In this document: one piece after another, positions 18,814 to 29,482 of the stretch | Layout of the letters: every line of letters starts with the position of its first letter | How positions within the stretch are numbered: the stretch's first letter is position 1 | NCBI GenBank assembly: GCA_027575765.1 | Contig: JANBPT010000582.1 | Span: forward strand, 1-29,554 | Reading direction: 5' to 3' | Source: Tieghemiomyces parasiticus | Taxonomy: Eukaryota; Kickxellomycota; Dimargaritomycetes; Dimargaritales; Dimargaritaceae | DNA length: 29,554 nucleotides | Translations under genes and position numbers: made by a program | Notes under the pieces: generated by a model | Databases searched by the model: none | What the model saw: the letters and a program-made list of their open reading frames with translations, nothing else | Told to the model about the DNA's origin: nothing

Positions 18814-19876
18814 TCAGCACATCAAGCACATGCCTCCACCCTTCCGGTCACCGTAGCAGCAGTCACAGCAGGACGCTGGGCAGCAGCAGCACACGGTTCC
18901 TTCGCCACAGCACTCGTCATCGTGGTTTCGATCGCGCTTGTTCCGGCTTTGGCTGGACGAGTAGGTCATGGGGGGAGCTGGAGTATACGCGGAGGGCTTT
19001 GACGATAACGGGGGTGGGGATGGGGATGAGCCCCCAGCCCCGTAATGATGCTGCTGCTGGTGGTTATAGTAAGTGTCCGCAGGATGGTACCCACGGACAC
19101 TGGCCGACGACACGTTAGAAGGGGGTTGTGGCGGCTGGCCGTAGCCATGGGACAGGCTGGCGCCGTGCGAGGACGTCCGGTGGAGGTGCGGGGCCGACGA
19201 CCGCGGGGCTTGTAGCGACTTGGACCGGGAGTTGTAAGGACTAGGCTCCCCCGCGCTGTTGAGAGTCCCGGGATGGTGCGGGTCAAAGGTCGGCGGGGGC
19301 CCGTAGTGACCAGAGGAGGCGGAAGAGGACGGCGGGGGTATGGGTAGAGCACGACCGGAGTTACCGCCAGCCGCATAGCTGTTATTCGGCGGCCCTGGGC
19401 GGTAGGAGCCTATAGGCCCCCAGTAAAGGGAAGCAAGGGTAAGGCAAAGAAAGGGGATGCAGACGGTTAGATGGCGTAGTGGGGTGTAGACATACGAGAC
19501 GGGGCGGTAGCAGATTTTGGCCCCCCTGCTGTTCAATCCAATACTTACCCTGTGACGGCGGCGGGTAGTTGCTCGGCTGCTGCTGGTACTGACCCTGCGG
19601 CGACTGCTGGTACTGTTGGTGCTGCTGGTGCTGCGCCTGCCGGGGGTGGTGAGGTGACGTCTGGTAACTCTGCTGGCCTTGGGGCGGGTACCCGGCATGC
19701 TGTTGGGGCTGCTGGGGATGATGGGCGTGCGGCGGAGGTCTCTGTGGCATCGACTGCAGGTTCTGGTGGGAGTGTTGCGAGCGCAGCGGAGGCTGCTGGG
19801 TTGACTGGCGATAGTGCTGGTCCGGATGGCCGGGGCTGGCCCCCTGCGGGGTATAGCCTTGGTTGTTGTACATCAT
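18814..19876 (-). CDS. Q/P/H-rich protein with Cys-rich tail (CYSTM-like), two exons
   Basis: Exon 1 (19876-19549) and exon 2 (19409-18814) join across a 139-bp intron with donor GTAAGT and acceptor CTATAG, the phases fitting to give SQG-SYRPG. The product is 307 residues. Residues 1-109 are Gln/Pro/His/Tyr-rich (MMYNNQGYTPQG, later HQQHQQYQQSPQGQYQQQP). The middle is Ser/Pro-rich and low in complexity. The last 35 residues hold 12 cysteines in CC, CCCC, CC, CC, C, C groups, ending MCLMC. This layout resembles fungal CYSTM-type proteins, whose Cys-rich tail associates with membranes, often by palmitoylation, but this tail is more polar than the usual CYSTM. The start is one of two adjacent ATGs; an upstream in-frame ATG at 19984 would add 36 residues. 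Probably a membrane-peripheral stress or surface protein. Function is inferred, not known. Confidence 0.7.
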
Positions 19877-21718
19877 AGAGCGAGACGCAGCAACGAAAGA
19901 GAGGGCTAGGTAGTTTTGACGCGTATGGGGGGGATGGCGCAGAGAGCAACTACGGACCTCAGGTACAGAGAAGGGGGTGGGCACAGCCAGGTACTAAATC
20001 TGGAGGCAGATTGGCGTATTATGTTGCCCAGTTGTCAAACAGAGTTACAATCAGACAGTGCCTCTGGGCCAAACAGGAGCCAGCCAAAAATAGTACGGGG
20101 CTCTCTAATATTAGACAAGGGGCGGGTGGAATTGTTGAAAGAGGAACCGAAGGACACGGACCAGAGATGCGAATGGGCAGCTGCGAGTAAGGGGAGGGAC
20201 TCAGACCCTCGAAAGTCTGATGGCTAGTAAATAGGAGAGTGCTTCGGATGGTGGTCAGAGAGCAGCAGTGTAAGGGACAGTCGGAAGGAACGGCGGAGGG
20301 TAGACGGGTGCGACCGCGACGAGATTGTTGAGGCCGAGATGGGGGGGAGGTTACGGTTACGCGCCATTTGGGCTGGTGGTAGTGGATAGCGTAGCTGGAC
20401 TAAAAAGACGCACGGGCGGGAAAAGACCGCAGATAGGAGCGATGATTAAGCAGCAAAAAAAGCTGGGCGGCCACCAGGGTCATCAGCAACCAACGAGGGG
20501 GAGATGGGGAGCTAGGTGGGCATCTGATGGATGTCCTGCGGCGTAACCTGCGCGGCATGCAGGGCAGCGGTGTTTCAAAGGTCAAGCTGGTGTAGGTGGG
20601 CAGAGCCCGTAGCGAAGCAGCGGTCGTAGGCAAGGCGGGCCGACCGACGAATTGGAAGAGCCGCTAACAGCGGGGGGGGGGGGAGACGGAGCACACCGTT
20701 GGCTCGCTCGCATTCATAAGTGGCAAGCCTGAGTCTAGGCCTATAGGGGAGTTGGGTCACAAGGTGTATGGGGCCAACCAGGTGTGGAAGAGAGGGATGG
20801 GCCGAATGTTAGGGCAAGCTTGAACAGCGGACGATCGATCGGCAGGTCGATTAGCCGAGGTGTGGAGTGTACGGCGCGGGCCTGGTGGAATCTCGTATAT
20901 TTAAATGAAAGAGGAGACGAGGGGTCAGTCGTCACAGCAATCCAGGCGTTATTAACCAACTGGACGACGAACCGGGTCGTTAAAAATAGGACAGCGGGCT
21001 GGGCACACGGGGGACGACGTGGTGGCTCAGGGCGGCCAATGATACCAAGGATGCGGGGATAAGATATGCTCAAGTAACGGTCACGGCGGGGGCCGTCCGG
21101 CGGACTTGGGCGTATTGAATAGCAGCGAAAGCCGTGAGCGCACATAATGGGGAAAAGGGACCAAGGTGCGGGGTCCCAGCCTATGCTTTACAAGAGGAGC
21201 TCCAGTGCTCCCAGATTGGCTTCCGCTTATCCGGAGACCAGGGCCACAGGCCCGTCCTGCAGAGGGCCCGTTGAGGCCGTGTTAATCAGCCGCCAACCAG
21301 CCTTCTCGATCCTCCCGAGAGCCTTCTTTGCCTAGTGTGCAGAGCGTCGGGTTGACGGTTGGCGTAAGGTGCCTTTATAAAGGAGGAGGTTAGGACGGGT
21401 AGTTAGGGCGGCCCTAGGCGCTGCGGCAAAGGGGCCAGCGCCACTGACGACACCCGCAGTATTGGATTACTTTGCTACTAGCCGTCACAGCACGAGCCAG
21501 GTGACCAAAGAAAGCCGCATGGCGAGTACTAATGGAGGGGGGGGGGATGCCCCTACATAGCGAATTCTCGCCTTGACTTCGCGGCCGTACACAGCCCACC
21601 TTTCAGCCCATAGTTCTAGCTGCGTTCTCTCCTATCGCATTCAACATCCTACGCCTCAGCTCCGTCCCTACTCTTCTTATAACCCTCATTCCAGCTTCGC
21701 AGCATTCACCTAGTTGCT
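19877..21718. other. intergenic between divergent genes
   Basis: This separates the minus-strand Cys-rich gene from the plus-strand ribokinase and should carry both promoters. A C/T-rich leader and TTATAACC (near 21678) precede the ribokinase ATG. Runs of 12 G (20672-20683) and 10 G (21537-21546) are present. Open frames of up to 134 codons at 20741-21145 (minus) show no motif. Confidence 0.45.
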
Positions 21719-23073
21719 ATGGCACACGACTCAGCGGTGTCGCAACCCGTCCGCGTATTGTGTCTCGGATCGCTCAACATCGACGATGTTTATCAGGTCA
21801 ACGATATTGTCCGACCTGGTCAAACCATCACCACTCTTCGCCATACCGTATCGGCAGGCGGAAAGGGTGCTAACCAGGCCGTGGCTCTGGCTCGTTCAGG
21901 GGCCCTGGTTAGCTTGGCCGGTAAGGTCGGGGCGGACGGCCGGTGGCTCATTGAGAAACTGCAAGGATTGGGCGTCGGCATCGACCTCGTTGAGGTTTTG
22001 GACGAAGGCCAAGAGGTAAGCATACCTTCAACTCGTAGTGGCCACCTATATGTTAAGGACGCTGCCCCCCCCAAAAAAGGGCGAAACTCCTCGCGGGACG
22101 ACGAGCGAATTAAAAAAAGACAATTACATGACACCCAGTCTCATCCTCTGTTCTCTATCCCACTTCGCACGTCTCATAAGGACAGTCCACGGGTCGCGCC
22201 ATCATCCAGGTCGCCCGTACTTCGGGCCAGAACTGCATCCTTCTCCATCCGGGTGCCAACCACGCTATCTCCGCGGCCAATCTCGAGCATATCATGAATA
22301 CCTTCCAACCACGTCCAGGCGACCTGCTTCTACTTCAGAATGAAATATCCATGATGCCCGAGGCCCTCACTCTCGGCCGCTCGCACGATCTCACAGTGGT
22401 TTGGAACCCAGCCCCTGCCCTGACCATCGCCGACGACCACGCGCAGGCTTTTGACCTCGATGCTGTGGACCTGATTGTCGTCAACGAGGACGAGGCGACA
22501 GTCCTGTATGAACAACTTCGTCAGAGGGAGCCCAATCAGCAGGCTGCCGCCGGGACCACACAGGGCTCGAAGAAGGATAGGGAGCTCGCACGAGATCAAT
22601 TAACGCCTTGCCCACCGTTAGACCCCAAAACCCCGGACGATTTCCTCGCTGTTGCCGAGAAACTCCACCAGGCCCTGCCAGACCTGTCGGGCGTAGTGAT
22701 TACGATGGGTGCCAACGGTGTAGTGTACCATTTCAAATCCGGTCGCAAGTACGGGACTCGCTTAGAGGGCCACTATCAGGCACCTTCACCGGCCTCACTC
22801 CTTGGTCACCATTGTCACACAAGGCTTAATAACGAGGGCAATGGTTCTGCGGTGATAGACACGACCGGCGCCGGTGATACCTGGGTAGGGTTCTTTGTGG
22901 GTTACCTTAGCCAGCACACGCCCGCGACCGAGCGAGCCCAGCCCATCGAACTACCGTCGCGCACCTTAGCAACGGCCATTCGGGTAGCCTCTATTGCAGC
23001 TGGCCTGTCCGTGACGAAACCAGGGGCCATGGACAGCATGCCCAATTGGGAGGAAGTGGAGCGCCTTCTATAA
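21719..23073 (+). CDS. RBK1: ribokinase, two exons
   Basis: Ribokinase phosphorylates D-ribose to ribose 5-phosphate with ATP in the cytosol, feeding nucleotide synthesis and the pentose phosphate pathway. Exons 21719-22015 and 22186-23073 join in phase as DEGQE-STGRAIIQV, giving 394 residues. PfkB-family landmarks are in order: GSLNIDD (17-23) and GGKGANQ (47-53) for sugar binding, NEDEA (199-203), TMGANG (272-277), and DTTGAGD (324-330) with the catalytic Asp330. The C-terminus carries PGAMDSMP. It is longer than the usual ~310-330 residues because of a polar insertion at about 213-247 (QREPNQQAAAGTTQ, then KKDRELARDQ) and a smaller one near 298-318. The start has good context after a C/T-rich leader, and AATAAA follows 53 bp after the stop. 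The frame is intact and the catalytic residues are present, so it is likely functional. Confidence 0.93.
22016..22185 (+). other. intron of ribokinase gene
   Basis: 170 bp, donor GTAAGC, acceptor GGACAG. Exon 1 ends on a complete codon (GAG) and exon 2 opens TCC ACG GGT, which restores the STG motif conserved in ribokinases. The intron has a C8-A6 run near 22066. Confidence 0.9.
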
Positions 23074-23125
23074 TGGTTTACCCATAGTTCGCGGCCGGAT
23101 TACGTTGGTCGATTGCTGCCCAAGT

Positions 23126-23131
23126 AATAAA
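23126..23131 (+). terminator. poly(A) signal AATAAA of ribokinase
   Basis: AATAAA 53 bp after the TAA stop codon, at the expected distance for fungal 3' ends. Confidence 0.65.
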
Positions 23132-24788
23132 CCATTACATGGTGATACCAATTCACTAATTGAAAAAAAAATGCCCAGCAACTGCACTGTGCCCTGTATC
23201 GGATCACTGTTAATTTAGAGGCAGCACCAGTCGACATTGACCGCTAAAGTATCTTCGTCTCGCCAGCACGACAGAAAAGCAGACTGTGAAGCCGCCGGGT
23301 TGTAGATTGATCATCGCTAGTCCCTGGCCAGCCACCACAGCTACCTCATAGTATGATATGTCGCATCCTCCAGCCGCTGTTCGGCTCCCTTGAACTGTCA
23401 GAAACTTCTGAGGAGGACGATATTCCAACCAATCCAGGCTTGCTCGTGTCAATCGTTGCTGCCAGCTTCAGGGACAGCTCGGTCAAACTGCGCTGGCTAC
23501 ACCGCGTTGACCAGTGCTTTGGAGGTATAATACAGCACACAGGGTCGTCCAAGGAGGCCGGTCTCTGTTAGTGATAGTAATGAAACATTATCGGAGTTAG
23601 GTAGCGAGTCAATGAGAATGAAAATGCGGCTAAGGAAGTGGTATTCTAAATGCTACTAAGCAGCAACTCACTTCGAGACGGCCAAACAAAAAACAGCGGC
23701 TCAGAAAACAACATTGCCAGTACAGGATAAAGAGGTGAAGGTAGGGATTCTAAAGGACTAAAGTGAAGGTCGAGCGTAGCAAGTAATTGACCAAACATGA
23801 GCTACTCTGGAAGAAAGGGGGGACCAGGCACGTCGGCATAGCCGGGTATAGCTCCCCGTCCTTCTTCAGCTCAGAACCGATTCGGCGTCGAGCGTGGCTA
23901 CGTGCAGCAGCTCTGACAATCAAGGAACCTTCCGTCAGTCCGCGATCCGTGAGGAAATGCGCTCAACCAGGGCCAGGAACGGGTACCCAATATTTAGATG
24001 GCCATGTAGGAGGCACCCAAGGCTCCTAGTCTAAATTCGGCTGAAAATCCATTAAATAGTCCAAGGCAGGGTAGATCCTGAGCATAGGCCAGCCCCTTCC
24101 TACCCGACGTAAACGGAGGGTTAACCTCTAAGCTTGCCGTCAAAGCAGCATTATAAAAGGCTGAGCAGCTTGCCATGCCTTCGGGCTGTCCCTCCCGGAG
24201 TTAAACTATCACTTTCCCCTTCATACTTGGTATATTCCCCAAGGTACCTAGGATTATATTTTATTGTCGTTACTGCTTACCTTATAATTACTATTGTAAT
24301 TAAGTGGGGAGTTTAACGCCTAACCTTAAAGGTGTTAGATTCCCACGTTTATAGCTTTTGGCCCTGCTGGAGGAGGTAGAGAGGGCTGTAGTTGCTCACA
24401 TTGGCTGGGGTGGGACTTTGGTTGTAGGTAGCTATACTAAGGAACAATTGCTATGACTTGGACCAAGTGCGCATTTAACCAGTGGCAGGCCCGGAGTTTA
24501 GGACATTGTACATGTGGTTAGCCACCCCTACAAGATTGTCCTGGGGCTTGGTTAGATGCATGGCTGCTTTGGGCAATGATTTATCCATTGCTCCTGGATT
24601 GCTGGGATCGAATCACGTGGTTGAGGACCATACTCGGGCAAGTTAAGCCCAAGCGCCAGGCTACTCCCAGTTGCATATATGAAATTGACTCTACCTGTCA
24701 TGTTAGTTTGCATACTTTCTAGATTCCTATTATCTGTACTTACTGTTGTGATGGCCCAGGGCCAACTGGCTGGTCCAATACCTTCCAT
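23132..24788. other. unassigned DNA; possible element C internal part
   Basis: No confident gene. Overlapping 70-80 codon frames on both strands at 23210-23571 show no motif. A TATAAAAG at 24152-24159 (plus) has no ORF after it. On the minus strand, beyond the LTR at 24789, a 37-codon frame at 24475-24588 (MDKSLPKAAMHLTKPQDNLV) could be the start of a gag relic. Confidence 0.35.
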
Positions 24789-25109
24789 TGGGTGGTAGGT
24801 TAAACCGAAAGCGAGTAAACAAGTAGTAGGGAGATGGGTGATGTCGTTTATTGGATTTCGACTTGGGGCCTTATATAGGGTCTCGGCCTGTGGTTTGACC
24901 TTGCCGGTGCGTGCTAGTGTATAAAGTTGTAGAATGGTGGGGAAATATAGTAAGCCGTTTTGCAAAGGTTGATCTGGGAGGTCGAGGTGAGTTGGGTGAC
25001 AGTGTTTATTGTCCCATTGATTGCATGAGCGGCGGTCCTGCTGTGTGGCGGTGGCGTGGGTGGCCGCTGCCTGGTGCATGAGGTAAGGTCGTCTTTGGGC
25101 GACCACACA
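24789..25109 (-). mobile_element. LTR of element C (same type as A)
   Basis: On the minus strand a 321-bp segment runs from TGTGTGGTCGCCC to CTACCACCCA. It contains TATATAAG (24877-24870) and AATAAAC 25 bp later, the same order and almost the same spacing as element A's LTR. One base after its end a TGG-starting stretch (TGGAAGGTATTGGACCAG) sits where a tRNA primer site should be and shares GGACCAG with the matching site in A. Near its start GGTCG and CGACC form a small hairpin. A second copy was not found, so it is a solo LTR or a truncated element. Confidence 0.45.
24870..24877 (-). promoter_or_regulatory. TATA box of element C LTR
   Basis: TATATAAG on the minus strand with AATAAA starting 25 bp downstream (24852-24847). 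Confidence 0.5.
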
Positions 25110-25870
25110 TTGGCCTTTGTCTTATTGTGCTGAATATGTTAGGGCCATACTTTCCACGTTATTTGTAAGCCTTATAAGGGCGTATGTGGCTGACCTCTGA
25201 CAGGAAAGAAGCCGCTGAGACATTATGTGCATAACTTCTCCTAAATCGCTGGTCATGATAATACAAAAACACAGGCAATCACAATCTGGCCAACCTCTGC
25301 ATCACCCTCTTGTCCTTTGGACTCGCCCGCCTCCGCCTCTTACCCCCCCCATCTACATCTTCCCCTCGCTGCACCTGGCTTTTATTACCTACATCATTCG
25401 GCTACGCCCTTCCGTGTTCAGCTATTGGCCTCTTGTAATAGTTCTTACAATGATTTACCGAATCTTACAGTTTTTATTATGTTGCCATAGGACGGCAATA
25501 AAGTCGGAATGAACAGCGGGGTCAAGACAGTGTGCTAGAAGAGCAGTGGACGCTAGAAAAGAACTTTATTATAAGAGAACATTGGAAAGCAGTGACAGTG
25601 AGAGGGCCGAGTAGGTGGCTGTGTCGTATAGTAATGCTGGAAAAGGAATTTTTGATGGGGTGCTATTCCCATGTCGCCTTATTTAAGCAGTATCTAGTCT
25701 AATATATTGGTGCTATGATGGTGGGTATAGTAACAGCGCTTGAATGAGCAAAAGGTTGTTTAGGAAGGCAGGGGCATGACATGCAGCGGCTTTATCTACA
25801 ATGCTCCTCCGTGCAACCTAATCCCTATACTATGAGCTATTATCATCAAGTCGTAGGTTGAATGGGGTGG
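25110..25870. other. unassigned DNA, no gene seen
   Basis: A 95-codon plus-strand frame (25225-25512) is hydrophobic at its end but has no motif. AATAAA occurs on the plus strand near 25497. No feature can be supported. Confidence 0.4.
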
Positions 25871-26053
25871 TCATAATAAAGGTCGTAAGGTGAGTACAAC
25901 GCTTCGTAATGAGGCTGCGGCTGGGGGATTAAGTGGTGCCTGATCTGTCCCCCCTGGCTCGTCGCTAATTGTGACTATTACCCCGTCACTTGGGGTTTCC
26001 CAATCACGGAAGGGCGCATCCAATCGACGCGGGGCAGGCTTTGTAAGGGCCAT
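25871..26053 (-). CDS. short ORF with TATA box, possible gag start
   Basis: A 60-codon frame opens at ATG 26053 with MALTKPAPRRLDAPFRDWE and continues through an acidic SDEPGG stretch and PLNPPAAASL before a stop. TATAAAAG lies 155 bp upstream, nearly the same TATA-to-ATG distance (157 bp) as in element A, and the basic, proline-containing start resembles that of A's gag-like ORF. It could be the beginning of a degenerate retroelement gag, the first exon of a normal gene, or a chance frame. No domain is visible and no donor site clearly extends it. Confidence 0.25.
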   Translation of the reverse strand: MALTKPAPRRLDAPFRDWETPSDGVIVTISDEPGGTDQAPLNPPAAASLRSVVLTLRPLL

Positions 26054-26200
26054 GGCGTTGATAGGGTGGCTATGGTATGGATTGGACTAGAGGGGCCAGG
26101 TTTAGTTGGTTGTGAGCCAGGAAATGCTTAACAAAGCTTGAATTGGCAAAGGAAGACGAGTAATGTTGGTTACAGTGTTGGAATGACAGTCTAGGCGGTT

Positions 26201-26208
26201 CTTTTATA
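26201..26208 (-). promoter_or_regulatory. TATA box upstream of the 26053 ORF
   Basis: TATAAAAG on the minus strand, following a T10 run (A10 on the plus strand at 26211-26220), 155 bp before ATG 26053. Confidence 0.4.
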
Positions 26209-29200
26209 TGAAAAAAAAAATGGTTGGGAAGGAGAAGACTTGAGCACTGAACGACTGGGACTAGACTGCAATTCAGTGTTGCACGGTAGCTGGTGCACCA
26301 CTTGGTCACCCAAGGGCCCTGTTTTACAGTTGCGGTGGAGCATGTTAGGTATGTCTGTCATGTGGGTCATACACGGGTGTAATGTATGGATGTGTCGGAA
26401 ACATGCTGATATCATGTTGCCATGTGGCAATAATGGGGGAAAGGTAGCGCCGTGTGTTGAATCCCCATTCTGTGCATCAAAGTGCAGTTGGGTGGGAAGA
26501 GGGGGGACCATATCGACAATATTTATCTCTCCTCCTGCAATGTGTCATAGTGTGGTACCTTTTTCCTACTGCAGGTTGCCATCATATGCAACTACCCAGT
26601 TGGTCATTAAAAATAACATATTAGCTAATAATTATGATAGGCAGTAGGCATCCAATCCACGACCAAATACCCTTTGTAAGTCTTTCTAGCGTACAGTTGG
26701 CCTTTGCTACTAAACAATGCCACTATTTGCCCACCATACGGTTGGTTTTTGTAGTTAAGCATGGCATTAGGGGCTTCCCAGTGTCGAGTTATTGCATCCG
26801 GCATATCATTGCTTCCACTATGACGCAGCCATCATGGACGTACCGTTCGTCTGTAGTGGAAGCGGTACAGTGACTGTGGTTGTCACATGCCTTTGGTCAC
26901 CATAGTTTATTGGACCCAAACACATGTGTAACCCATCTCTTCACCCCATGTACTCTGTAGACCTCGGTAGACCCCTGTGTATCTGATCCCACTCCAGCCG
27001 AACCTCCAACGAGACCCGCCTAATCAATGACCACGCTACCCGGACTCTGTAAAACTCTTCCTTAATGACTGAAACCCTGCCTAATGGCTAGGCCCTCACA
27101 AGTTGGATGGCAACATTACTATATCTCCTGACCACCCAGTAAGATGACAGCTACCCTAGTATACAACTATCTATTGCAGTACCTCTTTCACAGTTTACTT
27201 CAACCACCCTTGTCACCGCCTCGGATGCTTCCCTCGTAACTCTACTAATCTCTCAAGAGAATCTTAAGCCCCTAGTTAGACAAACGAGCTCGGATCCGGT
27301 GCCAGAAGTTGGTCCTAATACTAAGGTATATAATGATCACCTTTAGTAGATTATTGTCGCCATTGCAATTTAACTATTTTCTTGCTCGCTACTAATTATT
27401 TAAACAAAAAAACCTCGGGCCCAGGGGAGGGTCCCGCCTATCTCAAACAGCTAACAGCGCAATGGGAGCCACCTGATGAACAGTGACAAGGCGCAAGCTT
27501 GAAGAGAGGAGCCACGTAGGTCAGAGAGCGGGAATGGCCAAGGCCTTCTTCAAGGTAAGCACCAATATAGCAGGTGTACTTCCCGGCTAGGAACCTATTG
27601 GATAAATAACTAGCGACCTGCAAATAGGTAGAGGCTGTGAGATGTAGCTACGCCCCTCTCCCCTAAACCATGATTGTCAGAGCATAAGTACTAGTGGAGC
27701 TGTAACCTTAGCAGATATCAAGGATGTGAGGGTGTGTGCTGGAGGGGGTATGAGTGATCGGGAAAAGAGTGGTGGCGAATCACAGCACTCGATCAAGGGG
27801 CGGTACATCAGGGCTGCAAAAGAGCCATAGAAGGTAAGGGGCCGATGGCTAATCTTGAAGGTATGTGAACTGGCTAGGGTGGTACTTGTCAGACAACCGT
27901 GGTTCCAGGTACGATAAGTTTCTTTGCCATCCATAATCACGTATACCTAACAAGTAAGCCGCAGGACGCCAAACCCTTCGACAGTCACTGCCTGCAACGT
28001 GGACTGAGTCTCGGAATTCATCTATCTGGGTGATGGCGCACGGAAGGCTGACATGCCACCCAGGATCGTTTCACTATACTAACAGGCCTAGGCATTCGCT
28101 AGCGGCCACATGGATCTATATATTCTGCTCAACGATGAATTTCACCCCCCCCCGGGTTCAACCTCATGACTGCCACCTGTTCCCTGACGACTTTCGGTTG
28201 TTGAGGAATATGTCGTGGCGGCTGAGAGAGTCATTGTGGTTTCTACACCGGGGACAGCTTTGGACGCCTATCAATCGGAGTTAACCCGGTTCCAGCTCTG
28301 TAGCCTTGCGGATCGTTGGGCTTGTTGGAAACAAAGGGTTTGTCAAGAGACGTTTAAGAGGACAGCTATTACTTTGAATGCGGTTTAGTCACAGAAATTC
28401 TATACTACGATATCCTAGTGGTACCTAAAATGACCTATTTTCGCACATGGCTTAAAAGGATTCTCCGAGTCGATCAGATTAATGGGGATTCTGATTGAGT
28501 GCAGCCCTAACAATAGTGAGACCCTTCGATCTTTCATGTCTGACCCAACCAGGACGAGTGCTAGCCCTTCAGTCCAACTTTGAGACTGGTCCTGGCCAGT
28601 ACAATCTTGGTGACGCCCCGGCCGTGGGAAGTCCATTGACACCTGACCTATTCTGAAGGTTGACAATGCCATGCCGCCAAATGTCCCGGTAAATGAATTT
28701 CCCATTTGACCCTGATATTCTACCAATTTGGCCCGGTTAGGTATCTTCAGGTGTAGGTGCCGCCATGGTGTATCCGGTGGTGGGGGGAGGGTCGCAGCCC
28801 AACGAAAGTCAGCATGTCCAACCCACTATAGCCAACATGAGCCGATCAAGTGTCAGCGAAGCCTGGTGCCTTCGACGGCATCAATCGTAGGTCTATGATA
28901 CCGACCAGCCATGCTCAGGGTACTTCCACGGACCAGGCTGCAGGGCCTCTCCGCCGTCCTACTTTTATCACAAACGGTGCCGCCTTTCCCATACCCTGCC
29001 CTTATTCCCACCCGGTTTGCATTGCTACGCTACGCTATCCTTTCACCCTTGTAAGTCGCTTACATCGCCCTTCTAAAATAGCCACAGCGGCGTACAACAT
29101 TCCTCTCCTCGCATCAATCCATAGTTTCGGGCCTGAATGACCGAATCTGCCTTTAGGACCTGACCTTACTATTGTTTTCCGCCTCCCAACACGTGGCCCA

Positions 29201-29482
29201 GCGCACACCTGCCTCTCCACTGCCTCTCCAGCCGAATTATAGCGTGGACATTGTGACGATTGGGGCACGCTATTTCTCTACCCTGCATCCCCTCTCCCTC
29301 CTATAACCCTTTTCCCGCAATCCGCTTCGTACAACCGGATAGTCCCACAGGCTCTTCGTTCGTTAGCCGGTTTTTACCTATCACCTCAGTTCTACATGCC
29401 CGTCAGTTAGGCTCACCGCCCCCCACACCCTTTCCCTGCGCCCCGCTTTACCTTTTCACCCTCTCCCCACTCGGCTCATGCG
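26209..29482. other. long unassigned region
   Basis: I see no supportable gene in 3.3 kb. Frames of 135 codons (26240-26647, plus) and 103 codons (28415-28726, minus) lack any motif. GGTGCCAGAAGTTGG near 27299 resembles a retroelement primer site but has no LTR before it. A 10-C run lies near 28146. From about 28980 the plus strand becomes C/T-rich, consistent with the promoter and leader of the gene starting at 29483. Confidence 0.45.

Noticed and set aside
19552..19878. Ala/Gly-rich plus-strand frame
   Set aside because: It is the antisense shadow of the Gln-rich first exon of the Cys-rich protein (CTG repeats read as Ala/Gly).
20741..21145. 134-codon minus-strand frame between the Cys-rich gene and ribokinase
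   Set aside because: It has no motif, overlaps an equally long plus-strand frame, and lies in a likely double promoter region.
24552..25106. 184-codon minus-strand open frame
   Set aside because: It runs through the element C LTR, including its TATA and AATAAA signals, so it is better explained as non-coding LTR sequence.
27290..27320. GGTGCCAGAAGTTGG as a retroelement primer-binding site
   Set aside because: No LTR end or paired repeat could be found before it.
28140..28180. GGGTTCAACC as a tRNA B-box
   Set aside because: The flanking bases do not form a T stem and no acceptor stem or A-box fits.
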